Of a DNA stretch of 64,000 bases, positions 16,904 to 25,942 are shown piece after piece (within the stretch, counting starts at the first letter, position 1; each line of letters opens with the position of its first letter). Source of the stretch: G942493275 sp942493275 (GTDB lineage: Bacteria; Actinomycetota; Coriobacteriia; Anaerosomatales; PHET01); assembly GCA_942493275.1 (NCBI GenBank), contig OW818687.1, positions 1,426,001 through 1,490,000 on the forward strand, given 5' to 3'. The translations under genes and the position numbers were made by a program. Below the pieces are notes generated by a model. It was not told the DNA's origin. It did not search any database and was given only the letters and a program-made list of their open reading frames with translations.

Positions 16904-17739
16904 TGGGGGAGCGCCCGCGCCTCATCGTCTGCGCCACGCCCATCGGCAACCTCGGTGACGTGACGCTGCGCGTGCTTGAGGCGCTCAAAGAGGCCGATAC
17001 GGTGGTGGCCGAGGACACGCGGGTGACCCGCAAGCTTTTCGCGCGCTACGACATCCACGCGCGGCTCGAGCGCTACGACGAGGCAACCGCCGATCGACGC
17101 ACGCCCGAGCTTGTCGAGCGGCTGCTCGGAGGCGAGACGATCGCGCTCGTCTCCGACGCCGGCACGCCGGGCATCAGCGACCCGGGCGCGCGGTTGGTGG
17201 ACGCGTGCATCGACGCGGGCGTCGCGGTCGACGTGCTGCCGGGCGCCAACGCCATCGCGACGGCGCTCGTCGCGAGCGGGCTCCCCACGCACGCGTTCTA
17301 CTTCGGCGGCTTCATGCCGCGCAAGGCGGGGGAGCGCACTCGGCTCCTCGAGTCGCTCACCGCACTCGATGCGACGCTCATCTTCTACGAGTCGCCCAAG
17401 CGCACAGCGGCGTCGCTCGCCGCGATCGCGCAGGTGTTCCCGGGCAGGCGAGGCGCGATGGCACGTGAGCTCACGAAGCTGCACGAGGAGGTCGTCCGTG
17501 GCCCGCTTCCCGACATCGCAGCCGATATAGGCGCGCGCGAGACCCTGAAAGGCGAGGTCGTGCTGCTGGTGGGTCCGGCTCCGGCGGGCAGCGCAGACGC
17601 CATCGACGAAGAAGCGGTCGCGCTCAGGGTGGCCGAGGTGGTCGCTTCAGGCGTCAGCCGCACGGCTGCGGTGAAGCAGGTCGCACGGGAACTGGGAGTC
17701 CCGCGCAACGCTGTCTACGATATCGCGCATCGAAGCTGA
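16903..17739 (+). CDS. rsmI: 16S rRNA (cytidine-1402-2'-O)-methyltransferase
   Basis: 278 residues. The N-terminal tetrapyrrole-methylase fold shows VCATPIGNLGDVTLRVLE, the core EDTRVT, the SDAGTPGISDPG loop that binds SAM, and VLPGANA. It modifies C1402 in the decoding centre of 16S rRNA with SAM as donor. The C terminus extends into a short helical region with SRTAAVKQVARELGV, as in other family members. It overlaps the preceding membrane-protein gene. Length and motifs are normal. Confidence 0.95.
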   Translation: MGERPRLIVCATPIGNLGDVTLRVLEALKEADTVVAEDTRVTRKLFARYDIHARLERYDEATADRRTPELVERLLGGETIALVSDAGTPGISDPGARLVDACIDAGVAVDVLPGANAIATALVASGLPTHAFYFGGFMPRKAGERTRLLESLTALDATLIFYESPKRTAASLAAIAQVFPGRRGAMARELTKLHEEVVRGPLPDIAADIGARETLKGEVVLLVGPAPAGSADAIDEEAVALRVAEVVASGVSRTAAVKQVARELGVPRNAVYDIAHRS

Positions 17740-17751
17740 GGGCGGGCCGAG

Positions 17752-17997
17752 TCAGCCCTTCTTGACCGCCGAGACGCAGTCGGTGCAGACCTGACGGTCC
17801 TTCACGTCGACCATGTCGACGTCGACCGCTCCGCAGATCGCGCATGCGGCCCGGTGCTTCTGCAAGATGATCCGGTCGCCTTCGACGAAGATCGCCATCG
17901 GATCCTTCACCTTGATCCCGAGCGTGCGGCGAAGCTCCATGGGGATCACGATACGGCCGAGGTCGTCGACTCTCCTGACGATGCCGGTGTCATGCAT
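17752..17997 (-). CDS. AbrB/SpoVT-type regulator with C-terminal zinc ribbon
   Basis: 81 residues. The swapped-hairpin DNA-binding domain reads TGIVRRVDDLGRIVIPMELRR, as in AbrB and SpoVT. The C terminus has CAIC (C52, C55) and CTDC (C71, C74), a zinc ribbon found in AbrB-like transition-state regulators of Firmicutes and Coriobacteriia. Probably a global DNA-binding regulator. It is encoded opposite to rsmI (12 bases from its stop) and divergent from metG. Target genes cannot be read from the sequence. Confidence 0.9.
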   Translation of the reverse strand: MHDTGIVRRVDDLGRIVIPMELRRTLGIKVKDPMAIFVEGDRIILQKHRAACAICGAVDVDMVDVKDRQVCTDCVSAVKKG

Positions 17998-18115
17998 GGC
18001 ACTACCTCTCGATCGTGTGTGAGTCTGATGCGCGCGGAACGGTTAGAATCTCACAAGTGACGCCCTCGCAGGCGTCTATTTCCAACATTACCCTGCGCAG
18101 GGAGTCCCGAAACAG

Positions 18116-19678
18116 ATGTCATCTCAGTCCTTCTACATCACCACCCCCATCTACTACGTAAACTCGGTCCCTCACCTGGGGACGGCGTACACGACCGTCG
18201 CCGCCGACGCGCTCGCGCGCTACCGCCGGATGACCGGCCACGACGTCATGTTCCTCACGGGCCTCGACGAGCACGGCCAGAAGGTGGAGCAGGCGGCCAC
18301 CGAGAACAACATGTCGCCGCAGGAGTGGGTCGACTCCATCGCGCCTAAGTTCGTGCACGCGTGGGAGATGCTCGACATCACCAACGACGACTTCATCCGC
18401 ACCACGCAGCCGCGCCACGAGCGCGCCGTGCAGCAGCTCGCTCAGACCCTGTACGACCGCGGTGACATCTACAAGGGTCACTACGAGGGCTGGTACTGCG
18501 TGCCCGACGAGACCTACTGGGCCGAGGGCGATCTCGGCGAGGGCAACACCTGTCCCCAGTGCGGCCGTACCGTCGAGTTCGTCCGAGAGGACAACTACTT
18601 CTTCAAGCTCTCGGCCTACGCCGATGAACTGCTCGCCTACTTCGAGGCCAACCCGGACTTCATCCGTCCGGAGTCGCGCCGCAACGAGGTGCTCTCGTTC
18701 GTGAAGGGCGGGCTGCGCGACCTGTCGGTCTCGCGCTCCAACGTGAAGTGGGGCGTCCCGCTGCCCTGGGACGCCGAGCACACCATGTACGTGTGGTTCG
18801 ACGCGCTCATCAACTACATCACCGCTGTCGGCTACGGCGATCCGACGCGCGACGCGACCTTCGCTCACCGCTGGCCCGCCGACGTCCACTTCGTGGGCAA
18901 GGACATCATCCGCTTCCACTGCGTCATCTGGCCGGCGATGCTCATGGCCGCCGGGCTGCCGCTGCCCAAGTCGGTCTTCGCTCACGGCTTCCTGCTCACC
19001 AAGGGCGAGAAGATGAGCAAGTCAAAGGGCAACGCCCAGTCACCGCGCGACCTGGTCAACCGTTTCGGCGTCGACGGCTACCGCTACTACTTCTTGCGCG
19101 ACGTTCAGTTCGGCACCGACGGCTCCATCTCGATGGAGGCGATGGTCCAGCGCTACAACGGTGACCTCGCCAACGACTGGGGCAACCTGTGCAGCCGGCT
19201 GTTCAACATGGTCGGCAAGTACTTCGACGGCGTCGTCCCGGACCCGTCCGGCGCGCCGGAGGTCACCGCCGAGGACGGCGTGCTGCAAGACATCGCGCTC
19301 GGCCTGCCTGCGATCTACGAGGAGCGCATGGTCGCCCTCGACTATGCAGGCGCGCTCGAGGCCACCTGGGAGCTCGTGAAGGCCACCAACCGCTACATCG
19401 AGGACTCAGCCCCCTGGAACCTGGCGAAGTCCGAGGAGACCCTGCCCCGCCTCGCCGCCGTGCTCTACAACGCGCTCGAGGCGGTCCGCATCGCTGCCCT
19501 GTTCTGCGCGCCGGTCATGCCGATGACGTCGGTTGAGGTCTGGCGCCGCATGGGGCTCGACAACGTCTTCTCGGTCACCGATATCGCGGCCGAGGCCGCG
19601 TGGGGCAGGCTTCCGGTGGGCAACACCGTCGTCAAGGGCGACCCGCTGTTCCCGCGCATGGTCGACGAAGCCGAGTAG
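18116..19678 (+). CDS. metG: Methionyl-tRNA synthetase
   Basis: 520 residues, class I synthetase charging tRNA-Met. The HIGH motif appears as PHLG (residues 19-22) and KMSKS at residues 299-303; the connective peptide has one CPQC pair, so the second zinc pair of the four-cysteine forms is missing. The anticodon-binding helical domain ends with the C terminus; the extra tRNA-binding (EMAP-like) domain of the ~650-residue forms is absent. The following TatD gene starts five bases after the stop, a common neighbour of metG. Confidence 0.96.
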   Translation: MSSQSFYITTPIYYVNSVPHLGTAYTTVAADALARYRRMTGHDVMFLTGLDEHGQKVEQAATENNMSPQEWVDSIAPKFVHAWEMLDITNDDFIRTTQPRHERAVQQLAQTLYDRGDIYKGHYEGWYCVPDETYWAEGDLGEGNTCPQCGRTVEFVREDNYFFKLSAYADELLAYFEANPDFIRPESRRNEVLSFVKGGLRDLSVSRSNVKWGVPLPWDAEHTMYVWFDALINYITAVGYGDPTRDATFAHRWPADVHFVGKDIIRFHCVIWPAMLMAAGLPLPKSVFAHGFLLTKGEKMSKSKGNAQSPRDLVNRFGVDGYRYYFLRDVQFGTDGSISMEAMVQRYNGDLANDWGNLCSRLFNMVGKYFDGVVPDPSGAPEVTAEDGVLQDIALGLPAIYEERMVALDYAGALEATWELVKATNRYIEDSAPWNLAKSEETLPRLAAVLYNALEAVRIAALFCAPVMPMTSVEVWRRMGLDNVFSVTDIAAEAAWGRLPVGNTVVKGDPLFPRMVDEAE

Positions 19679-19683
19679 GCGCG

Positions 19684-20568
19684 ATGGCCGACCCGCTGTT
19701 CACCGACGCCAAGGGTCGTGAGGTCGCCGCTCCCCTGTTCGGCGGTCCCATCGCCGATACCCACGCACACCTCGACATGCTCGAGGACCCGGCGCTCGCC
19801 ATCGCGCGCGCGGCGCGTGCCGGCGTCGGCTTCATAGCGACCGTCGCCGACGTCACCGAGGACGGCTGGCGCACCTATGACTCGCTGACGAGCTGGCTCG
19901 CCAACGCCCGCGAGCTGCTCGACGCCGAGGGGCTCGGAACCATCGAGTTGCCGCGGATCCGCGTCATCCTCGGCGCGCACCCGCACAATGCGAAGGACTG
20001 GGACGCCGAGTCCGAGTCCGAGTTCCGCCGACTCGCCGCCGATCCGCTCACCTGCGCGGTCGGTGAGCTTGGGCTCGACTACCACTACGACCACTCGCCC
20101 CGCGACGTGCAGCGCGCCGCGATGCGCTCCCACCTGGCGCTCGCGCACGAGTTCGGCCTGCCCGCGGTGATCCACCTGCGCGAGGCTCACGACGACGGTG
20201 AGGCGATCCTGGCCGAGGTCGGCGTTCCCGCTGCCGGTGCGATCTTGCACTGCTACAACCTGGGCGCCGACGAGATGCGGCCGTTCCTCGAGATGGGATG
20301 CCACGTGAGTTTCGCCGGTCCCGTCACCTTCAAGAAGGCCGAGGAGGTCCGCGAGGCCGCCGCCGCCGTCCCGTCGGCCCGCATCCTCACCGAGACCGAC
20401 TGCCCGTTCATGGCGCCGGAGCCGTTCCGGGGCCGTACCAACGAGCCCGCGCTCGTGGCGTTCACAGCCGCGCGCATGGCCGACGCCCGAGGCGATGCGG
20501 CCGAGGAGTTCGCGCGCGCAACCTACGCCGCGGCCGTCGCGCTGCTCGACGGGGAGCGTGCCCGATGA
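19684..20568 (+). CDS. TatD-family metal-dependent DNase
   Basis: 294 residues. The TIM-barrel amidohydrolase-like motifs are visible: ADTHAHLDM near the N terminus, a glutamate in GELGLDYHYD, HLREAHDD, HCYN, and TETDCPFMAPEPFRG near the C terminus. Family members are divalent-metal 3'-5' exonucleases or DNases of the cytoplasm. The start at 19684 is five bases after metG; the longer frame beginning earlier lies inside metG. Its stop overlaps the next ATG by four bases. Confidence 0.92.
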   Translation: MADPLFTDAKGREVAAPLFGGPIADTHAHLDMLEDPALAIARAARAGVGFIATVADVTEDGWRTYDSLTSWLANARELLDAEGLGTIELPRIRVILGAHPHNAKDWDAESESEFRRLAADPLTCAVGELGLDYHYDHSPRDVQRAAMRSHLALAHEFGLPAVIHLREAHDDGEAILAEVGVPAAGAILHCYNLGADEMRPFLEMGCHVSFAGPVTFKKAEEVREAAAAVPSARILTETDCPFMAPEPFRGRTNEPALVAFTAARMADARGDAAEEFARATYAAAVALLDGERAR

Positions 20569-21170
20569 GCCAGCCACTCTCGTTGCCGCACGTGCTGTGC
20601 ATCGCCGGAGGCCCTCGCCGCCGCGGCAACTCCGACGCCCTGCTGGACGCCTTCGTCACGGGCGTCTCGGACGCGGGAGGTCTGCCGATACGGCTCATCG
20701 CCTCCGAGGCGGGCGTGGCGCCGTGCAGGGGCTGCAACTCGTGCTCCAAGACCGGCTTCTGCGTGATTCGTGACGGCATGGACGACGTCTACGCGCTCAT
20801 CGACTCCGCGCACGCGATCTGCGTTGCGACCCCCGTGTACTTCGCGACCGTCCCCGCCGTGCTCAAGACGCTGTTCGACCGTTGTCAGCCGTACTGGGCG
20901 CGCCGGCACGTGCTCGGCGAGGCCGCACCGGCGGCGAAGCGCCCAGGGATGGCGCTCGTGGTGGGCGGCGGGGGAGACCCGTTCGGCGCCGGGTGTGCGA
21001 TCACCGCGGTCAAGAGCGTCTACGGCGTCCTCGGCGTGGAGTGCATCGAGGTACTCGAGGTGACCGGTCCCGATAAGCCCGGCGACATCGCGCATCGTCC
21101 CGAGGACCTCGCCCGCGCCACCGAGCTCGGGCGGCTGATCGTCGCTCGGATCGGCAACGGCCGACCCTGA
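20565..21170 (+). CDS. Flavodoxin-like FMN reductase/quinone reductase
   Basis: 201 residues. The N-terminal FMN phosphate loop reads GGPRRRGNSDALLDAF, followed by CRGCNSCSKTGFC, the cysteine-rich segment common to flavin reductases of the iron-sulfur flavoprotein and NADPH-dependent FMN reductase group, and ATPVYFATVPAVLKTLFDR. Cytoplasmic redox enzyme or electron carrier with FMN; partner unknown. ATG at 20565 overlaps the TatD stop; the longer frame to the left is inside tatD. Confidence 0.88.
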   Translation: MSQPLSLPHVLCIAGGPRRRGNSDALLDAFVTGVSDAGGLPIRLIASEAGVAPCRGCNSCSKTGFCVIRDGMDDVYALIDSAHAICVATPVYFATVPAVLKTLFDRCQPYWARRHVLGEAAPAAKRPGMALVVGGGGDPFGAGCAITAVKSVYGVLGVECIEVLEVTGPDKPGDIAHRPEDLARATELGRLIVARIGNGRP

Positions 21171-21296
21171 CGCCCGGCCCGCCGCGGGCCGCCCCGTGGC
21201 GACCTGCGCGTTTGCCACCCCAACCCCGTAGAGCTACCATCGTAGGTCCCCGTCGTTACCTGACGGTTGACAGTCCGTTGATTCAGCGAGGTCTTT

Positions 21297-22310
21297 ATGA
21301 GGGGTTTGCCGAGGGGATTGGCGACGCACTCAAGGACCCACTACTTCGTCGCAGCCATCGTCCCAGCACTTATCGTCGTCTTGAGTGTCTCCGGATTCAT
21401 GTGGGCCCAGAAGCGGGTCACCGTCGTCGTCGACGGGGAGCCCGTGCAGATCAGTACCCACGCGACCGACGTGTCTTCCGCGCTGGCTGACGCCGGCGTC
21501 GACATCCGCCCCGGCGACCTCGTGGTTCCTTCCGATGACGCCCCGCTCACGCAGGACATGACCGTCCTGGTCCGCCATGCGGTTCCCGTCACCCTCGAGA
21601 TCGGCGGCGAGAGCATCGAGCTCGACGTCGTCGGCGAGACGGTGGCCGACGCGCTCGTCGCCGCCGGTGCCGACCCCTCACTCAATACCGCGATCAGCCC
21701 CGCGCTCGAAGCTCCGCTCCGAAGCGGTATGACCATCTCGGCACCCGAATCGTTCGTGCGCATCGAGCAGGAGGAGACCACGGTCTCGCCCGCAGTCGAA
21801 GAGCGTCCCGATCCCACGCTCCGCGAGGGTCAGCGCCGCGTCGTCATCGAGGGCTCCGAAGGCCGCGTCCTCAAGGTGTTTCGCCTGATGGTCTTTGGCG
21901 GCCTCGAGTCGACCCGCGCGCTCACCGCCGAGCACGTCGTCAGCCAGGCCGAGACGCGCGTGGTCGCGGTCGGCACAGGCCGCGCCTACTCCCCGGTGTT
22001 CGCCGCGAACCCCGGGAAGGCCCCGACCCACGGCCGCCGCGTGCTCGTCGAGACGACCGCCTACTCGCCGCAGCAGCCCGACCTCGACTTCACGACCGCG
22101 ACCGGCGCTCGCGCGCAGTACGGCGTCATCGCCGTCGACCCGCGCTTCATCCCGCTCGGCACTCGCGTCTACGTGCCCGGCTACGGCTATGCGGTCGCCG
22201 CGGACACCGGTGGCGCCATCAAGGGCGCTCGCATCGACCTGTGCTTCGACACGGTCGCCGAGTGCATCCGGTGGGGTCGGCGCTCGGTCACGATCATCAT
22301 CCTGGACTGA
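21297..22310 (+). CDS. G5/3D-domain cell-wall protein (YabE/Rpf-like)
   Basis: 337 residues. A membrane anchor (residues ~19-38) is followed by two DUF348 repeats (each with a VTVVVDG or VTLEIGG opening), a G5-type segment, and a 3D domain at the C terminus that contains TTAYSP, GVIAVDPRFIPLGTRVYVPGY, and ADTGGAIKGARIDL. The aspartates of the 3D motif are present. YabE and RpfB proteins with this plan degrade peptidoglycan. It is located one base before rsmA, as in B. subtilis, where yabE lies just upstream of rsmA (ksgA). Confidence 0.9.
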   Translation: MRGLPRGLATHSRTHYFVAAIVPALIVVLSVSGFMWAQKRVTVVVDGEPVQISTHATDVSSALADAGVDIRPGDLVVPSDDAPLTQDMTVLVRHAVPVTLEIGGESIELDVVGETVADALVAAGADPSLNTAISPALEAPLRSGMTISAPESFVRIEQEETTVSPAVEERPDPTLREGQRRVVIEGSEGRVLKVFRLMVFGGLESTRALTAEHVVSQAETRVVAVGTGRAYSPVFAANPGKAPTHGRRVLVETTAYSPQQPDLDFTTATGARAQYGVIAVDPRFIPLGTRVYVPGYGYAVAADTGGAIKGARIDLCFDTVAECIRWGRRSVTIIILD

Positions 22311-22311
22311 C

Positions 22312-23160
22312 GTGGAGCACTCACCCCTCGCGTCGCCCTCCGCGACCCTGGCCGTGCTCAAGAGCCACGGCCTCTACACCAAGAAGTCCCTCGGGCAGCA
22401 TTTCCTCGTCGATGACAACGTCATCGGACGCATCCTCGATCTCGCCGACATCGACCCCGCCGAGGTGGTGCTCGAAGTCGGTCCCGGCATCGGCACGCTC
22501 ACCGTCGCGCTGTGCGAGGCGGCCGGCGCCATCGTCGCGGTCGAACGCGACAACGACCTCGAAGCCGTCCTCGCCGAGACGATCGCCGAGTGCGACCGTT
22601 TCGCTCTCGTCCACGCGGACGCCGCCCAGGTCTCCGTCGCCGAGGTGAGTGAGGCGTTCGGGGCTCCAACGGCACTCGTCGCGAACCTGCCGTACGCGGT
22701 CGCCGCGACCGTGGTGTTGCGCTTCTTCGAGCTCATGCCTTCGCTTCAGCAGGCGACCGTGATGGTGCAGTCCGAGGTGGCCGATCGCATGGCCGCCTCA
22801 CCGGGCACCAAGGCGTACGGCTCCTACACCGTCAAGCTCAGGCTGCGCGCGCTCCCCGCCGGCCGGTTCCAGGTGGCGCCCGGGTGCTTCCTGCCGCCGC
22901 CCCGCGTCGACTCGGCGGTCATCCGCCTCGAGCGCCGCGAACCGCTCGCCGAGCAGGCGCTCATCGAGGCCGCTTCGCGCGTCGCCGACGCCGCTTTCGC
23001 GCAGCGCAGGAAGACCGTGCGCAACTCGCTGAAGTCCGCCCTCGGAATCGAGACCGGCAGGCTGGACGCCGCGCTCGCCGAGGCCGGAATCGACGGCTCC
23101 GCGCGTGCCGAGACACTCGAGCCCGAACGGTTCGTCGCACTCGCTCGGGCGCTCGGCTAG
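22312..23160 (+). CDS. rsmA: 16S rRNA (adenine-1518/1519-N6)-dimethyltransferase
   Basis: 282 residues from GTG at 22312, two bases after the preceding stop. KKSLGQHFLVDDNV and VLEVGPGIGTLT are the SAM-binding opening, and NLPYAVAA is the catalytic NLPY motif. The C-terminal domain has the usual FLPPPRVDSAVIRL and RRKTVRNSLK segments. It dimethylates two adjacent adenines in helix 45 of 16S rRNA, and loss confers kasugamycin resistance. Normal length. Confidence 0.96.
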   Translation: MEHSPLASPSATLAVLKSHGLYTKKSLGQHFLVDDNVIGRILDLADIDPAEVVLEVGPGIGTLTVALCEAAGAIVAVERDNDLEAVLAETIAECDRFALVHADAAQVSVAEVSEAFGAPTALVANLPYAVAATVVLRFFELMPSLQQATVMVQSEVADRMAASPGTKAYGSYTVKLRLRALPAGRFQVAPGCFLPPPRVDSAVIRLERREPLAEQALIEAASRVADAAFAQRRKTVRNSLKSALGIETGRLDAALAEAGIDGSARAETLEPERFVALARALG

Positions 23161-23222
23161 ATTCGGTCTTGCGATACGTGCGTTGTTATGCATAGTCGCT
23201 GGTAATCGGCACATTAATCCGC

Positions 23223-23228
23223 TATAAT
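23223..23228 (+). promoter_or_regulatory. Candidate -10 box of veg
   Basis: A consensus TATAAT lies 29 bases upstream of the veg start codon. No good -35 box is seen at the right distance. Confidence 0.45.
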
Positions 23229-23257
23229 CCTCCCCTGACCCAGAGGAGGCTTCTTAT

Positions 23258-23539
23258 ATGGACCTTGCACGTCAGGCCGAGGTCGTCGGTCGCATCCGTT
23301 CAGACCTCGAAGAACTGACCGGCAGTAAGATCCGAGTCAAAGCAAACATGGGGCGCTCCAAGATCGTGGAGCGTGAGGGGATCTTGATGCAGACGCATCC
23401 CGCCCTGTTCGTGGTCGAAGTGCAGGAGAAGCGCGAGCGCACCGCGCGTGCCTCCTACCAGTACGTCGACATTCTCACGGGCACCGTGGAGCTCTCCCAT
23501 CCTGAGAGCGGCGAGAGCCTCTTCCCGTGGTTGAACTAA
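23258..23539 (+). CDS. veg: Veg family protein
   Basis: 93 residues starting MDLARQAEVVGRIRSDLEE, with GSKIRVKANMGRSK and a central SYQYVDILTGTVELS. These match the Veg family of Firmicutes, small proteins reported to promote biofilm matrix gene expression in Bacillus subtilis. AGAGGAGG precedes the ATG. It lies between rsmA and ispE, the same neighbourhood as in Bacillus (yabG-veg-ispE region). A terminator follows. Confidence 0.92.
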   Translation: MDLARQAEVVGRIRSDLEELTGSKIRVKANMGRSKIVEREGILMQTHPALFVVEVQEKRERTARASYQYVDILTGTVELSHPESGESLFPWLN

Positions 23540-23566
23540 CTCACACCACACATACCGGTCTTGAAT

Positions 23567-23599
23567 GAGCGCGGAGCCCGCAAGGGCCCGCGCTCTTTC
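23567..23599 (+). terminator. Rho-independent terminator after veg
   Basis: Stem GAGCGCGG-A-GCCC / GGGCCCGCGCTC with loop GCAA, followed by TTTCG. Confidence 0.8.
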
Positions 23600-23612
23600 G
23601 TATGATGGGCAC

Positions 23613-24500
23613 ATGAACGCAGTGCGGGTACAGGCGCCGGCGAAAGTGAACCTCTTCCTGGGTGTGGGGGAGGTCCTCGCCGACGGATACCACGAGGTCA
23701 CCACGGTGATGCACGCCATCGACCTGCGCGACGAGGTGGTGCTCAGGACGGCCGGGGTACTCTCGCTCGTCTGCATCCCCGACGTCGGCGTTCCGGCCGA
23801 GCGCAATCTGGCGTGGCGAGCTGCACAGGCGCTGGGGGCGGAGTTCGGCCGAGAACCCCGTGTCGAGATCACGCTCACCAAGCGCACTCCCCACGGCGCG
23901 GGCCTGGGTGGCGGCTCCTCAGACGCCGCCGCAGTCATCGCGGGCCTCGCGCGCCTGTGGGGCGCCGACAGAGACGACGAGCGCTGCGTCCGAGCGGCGC
24001 GCGCCATCGGCGCCGACGTCGCCTTCTTTCTCGGCGAGAGCGGCTGCGCGCTCATGACGGGCCGCGGGGACGTGCTCGATCGGGAACTCCTCGGACTCGA
24101 CGCGCCGATGCTCGTCGTGCGGCCCCTGAAGCCGGTGCCTACGGCCGCCGCGTATGCAGCCTTCGACGCCGATCCGGTCGAGCCGGGCGCACCCGGTGAG
24201 GTGTTGGCCGCCCTGGAGGCCCGGGACGCGACCGCAGTGGCGTCGGCGCTCTCCAACAATCTCGAGAAGGCCGCTCTCAGCGTCGTCCCCGCAATCGCGG
24301 ACGCGCTAGCATACGTGCAGGAACTCCCCGGGGTGCTCGGAGCGGCGGTGTCGGGGTCGGGATCGGCGGTGTTCGCCATCTGCGACTCAAGTCACGCCGC
24401 CGAGAAGGGCGCGGAGCTGGCGCGCAGCCGGGGATGGTGGGGTCAGGCGACTCGGCTGAGGCCTTCAGGGGTCGAGGTCGTGGTGGAGGAGCTCGCGTGA
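23613..24500 (+). CDS. ispE: 4-diphosphocytidyl-2-C-methyl-D-erythritol kinase
   Basis: 295 residues. PAKVNLFLGV at the N terminus and PHGAGLGGGSSDAAA form the GHMP-kinase ATP loop. The enzyme phosphorylates CDP-ME in the MEP pathway to isoprenoids. ATG at 23613 is preferred because the longer frame reads through the terminator hairpin. Four-base overlap with the next gene indicates co-translation. Confidence 0.94.
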   Translation: MNAVRVQAPAKVNLFLGVGEVLADGYHEVTTVMHAIDLRDEVVLRTAGVLSLVCIPDVGVPAERNLAWRAAQALGAEFGREPRVEITLTKRTPHGAGLGGGSSDAAAVIAGLARLWGADRDDERCVRAARAIGADVAFFLGESGCALMTGRGDVLDRELLGLDAPMLVVRPLKPVPTAAAYAAFDADPVEPGAPGEVLAALEARDATAVASALSNNLEKAALSVVPAIADALAYVQELPGVLGAAVSGSGSAVFAICDSSHAAEKGAELARSRGWWGQATRLRPSGVEVVVEELA

Positions 24501-25261
24501 AGGTCGATGCAGTCATACTCGCAGGCGGCTCGGGTGAGGTCATCGACCCGACCGTCCGCATCAAAGGACTCGTTCCGGTCGCAGGCAAGCCGATGGTCGA
24601 ATGGGTCGTGGAGGCCCTGAGAGCCTCCGAGACGGTCGAGGGCATCGCTGTGGTGGTACCGACCGCCCAGGGCCTTGGAGACTGGGTCGACAAGGCTGAC
24701 AAGATCGTCGTCTCCGACCAGCGCTTCGCCGACAACATCTTCGCCGGCGTCGACTCGTTCAGAAACGACCGCCCAAAGCTCATCGCGACCGGTGACATCC
24801 CCGCCCTGACGCCCGAGGCGGTCGATGACTTCGTGACCCGCAGCATCGAGAGCGGTGCCCAGTTCAGCTATCCGCTGGTGCGCGAGGCCGACATGATCGC
24901 GCAGTTTCCCGGCTCCAAGCGCACGTTCGTGCGCATCGTCGATGGCAACGTCACCGGCGGCAACGTCACTCTGATCGACCCGGAGCTCGTCGAGCGCAAT
25001 CGGGACATCGGGCAGCGCCTCTTCGAGACCCGCAAGAGCCCCGTCGCCATGGCGCGCGTCATCGGCTTCCGCTTCATCGTGAGGCTTCTCGCCGGCAGGC
25101 TCCGCCCCGCCGACGTCGAGCGCAAGATGGCCGAGCTTCTCGGAGGAAACTGCGTGGCGATATTCACCCCGCATGCATCAATCGGGGCCGATGTCGACAA
25201 ACCAATCGATGTTGTTGTCGCAGAACGCGTGCTGTATGAGAGAGAGAAGAGTAGGATTTAA
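24497..25261 (+). CDS. Nucleotidyltransferase (MobA-like NTP transferase)
   Basis: 254 residues beginning with the nucleotidyltransferase motif DAVILAGGSGEVIDP, a variation on LAGGxGxR(M/L), then PVAGKPMVEWVVEAL. The arginine normally seen in the G-loop is replaced by E/V, so substrate specificity is unclear. Substrates could be a sugar phosphate, molybdopterin or CDP-type precursor. It overlaps ispE by four bases (GTGA), but CDP-ME synthase IspD has a different signature, so it is not named here. Confidence 0.75.
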   Translation: MKVDAVILAGGSGEVIDPTVRIKGLVPVAGKPMVEWVVEALRASETVEGIAVVVPTAQGLGDWVDKADKIVVSDQRFADNIFAGVDSFRNDRPKLIATGDIPALTPEAVDDFVTRSIESGAQFSYPLVREADMIAQFPGSKRTFVRIVDGNVTGGNVTLIDPELVERNRDIGQRLFETRKSPVAMARVIGFRFIVRLLAGRLRPADVERKMAELLGGNCVAIFTPHASIGADVDKPIDVVVAERVLYEREKSRI

Positions 25262-25369
25262 AGGAGACGCGTCGAATGATGTAGACGCGTGCCGGTACTA
25301 AGTGGGATGTTTGGTACTGCACGAGCGGTGGGGGCCGCTCGCAAGTAACGACCCGCAAGGGGGGAGATC

Positions 25370-25675
25370 ATGAATATCACCAAGGTGACCCTTCGTCCCG
25401 TGGCCATGAACAAGGTCGTGGCCATCGCAAGCATCGTGATCGACGACTGCTTCGTCATCCACGATCTGCGTGTCGTCAATGGCGACAAGGGGCTGTTCGT
25501 CGCGATGCCTTCCCGGAAGTTGCCCAGTGGCGAGTTCCGTGACATCTGCCATCCGATCAACTCGGATGCGCGTTCGCACATCCAGCAGGCGGTCCTCGAC
25601 CAGTTTCAGGTCGATGGCGGCGTGGACGCGTTCCTCGCCGCGGCCGCCACCATGCCGATGGTTGCAGAGGCATAG
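25370..25675 (+). CDS. spoVG: Septation regulator SpoVG
   Basis: 101 residues. MNITKVTLRPV, FVIHDLRVVNGDKGLFVAMPSRKL and DICHPI are the SpoVG consensus, in order. In Bacillus it acts in sporulation and cell division, and it binds RNA or DNA in several species. GGGGGGAG precedes the ATG. The order ispE, spoVG, glmU, prs, ctc, pth is the same as in Bacillus apart from one inserted gene. No sporulation genes are seen around it. Confidence 0.95.
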   Translation: MNITKVTLRPVAMNKVVAIASIVIDDCFVIHDLRVVNGDKGLFVAMPSRKLPSGEFRDICHPINSDARSHIQQAVLDQFQVDGGVDAFLAAAATMPMVAEA

Positions 25676-25723
25676 AAACCCGGTAGATACGCCCTCAGGG
25701 TGGCGGTATCGACGCGCCCGCGG

Positions 25724-25752
25724 TTGACCGCGCCTCGGGCACTTCCTACACT
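25724..25752 (+). promoter_or_regulatory. Promoter of tRNA-Gln
   Basis: TTGACC and TACACT are separated by exactly 17 bases; a short hairpin GCACCGG/CCGGTGC (25759-25777) lies just before the tRNA. Confidence 0.6.
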
Positions 25753-25785
25753 GGCGGCGCACCGGGGTGTCCGGTGCTGCTTCAT

Positions 25786-25859
25786 TGGGGCATCGTTCAA
25801 TGGTAGGACTCGGGATTTTGGTTCCCGTAATCCAGGTTCGAATCCTGGTGCCCCAGCCA
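25786..25859 (+). tRNA. tRNA-Gln (TTG)
   Basis: Acceptor TGGGGCA pairs with TGCCCCA, anticodon loop TTTTGGT gives anticodon TTG, and the T arm has TTCGAAT. The discriminator G and CCA are encoded. Confidence 0.94.
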
Positions 25860-25942
25860 CTTCAATCTCACGCGCGGCCCGCCGATCTCAAAGGCCGCGC
25901 CCACGGCGCCCGTCGCAGGGCGCGGACATGAGGGGACGAGCC

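Noticed and set aside
18059..18076. GACGCC/GGCGTC hairpin before metG as a T-box or attenuator
   Set aside because: No T-box bulge sequence and the stem is only six pairs.
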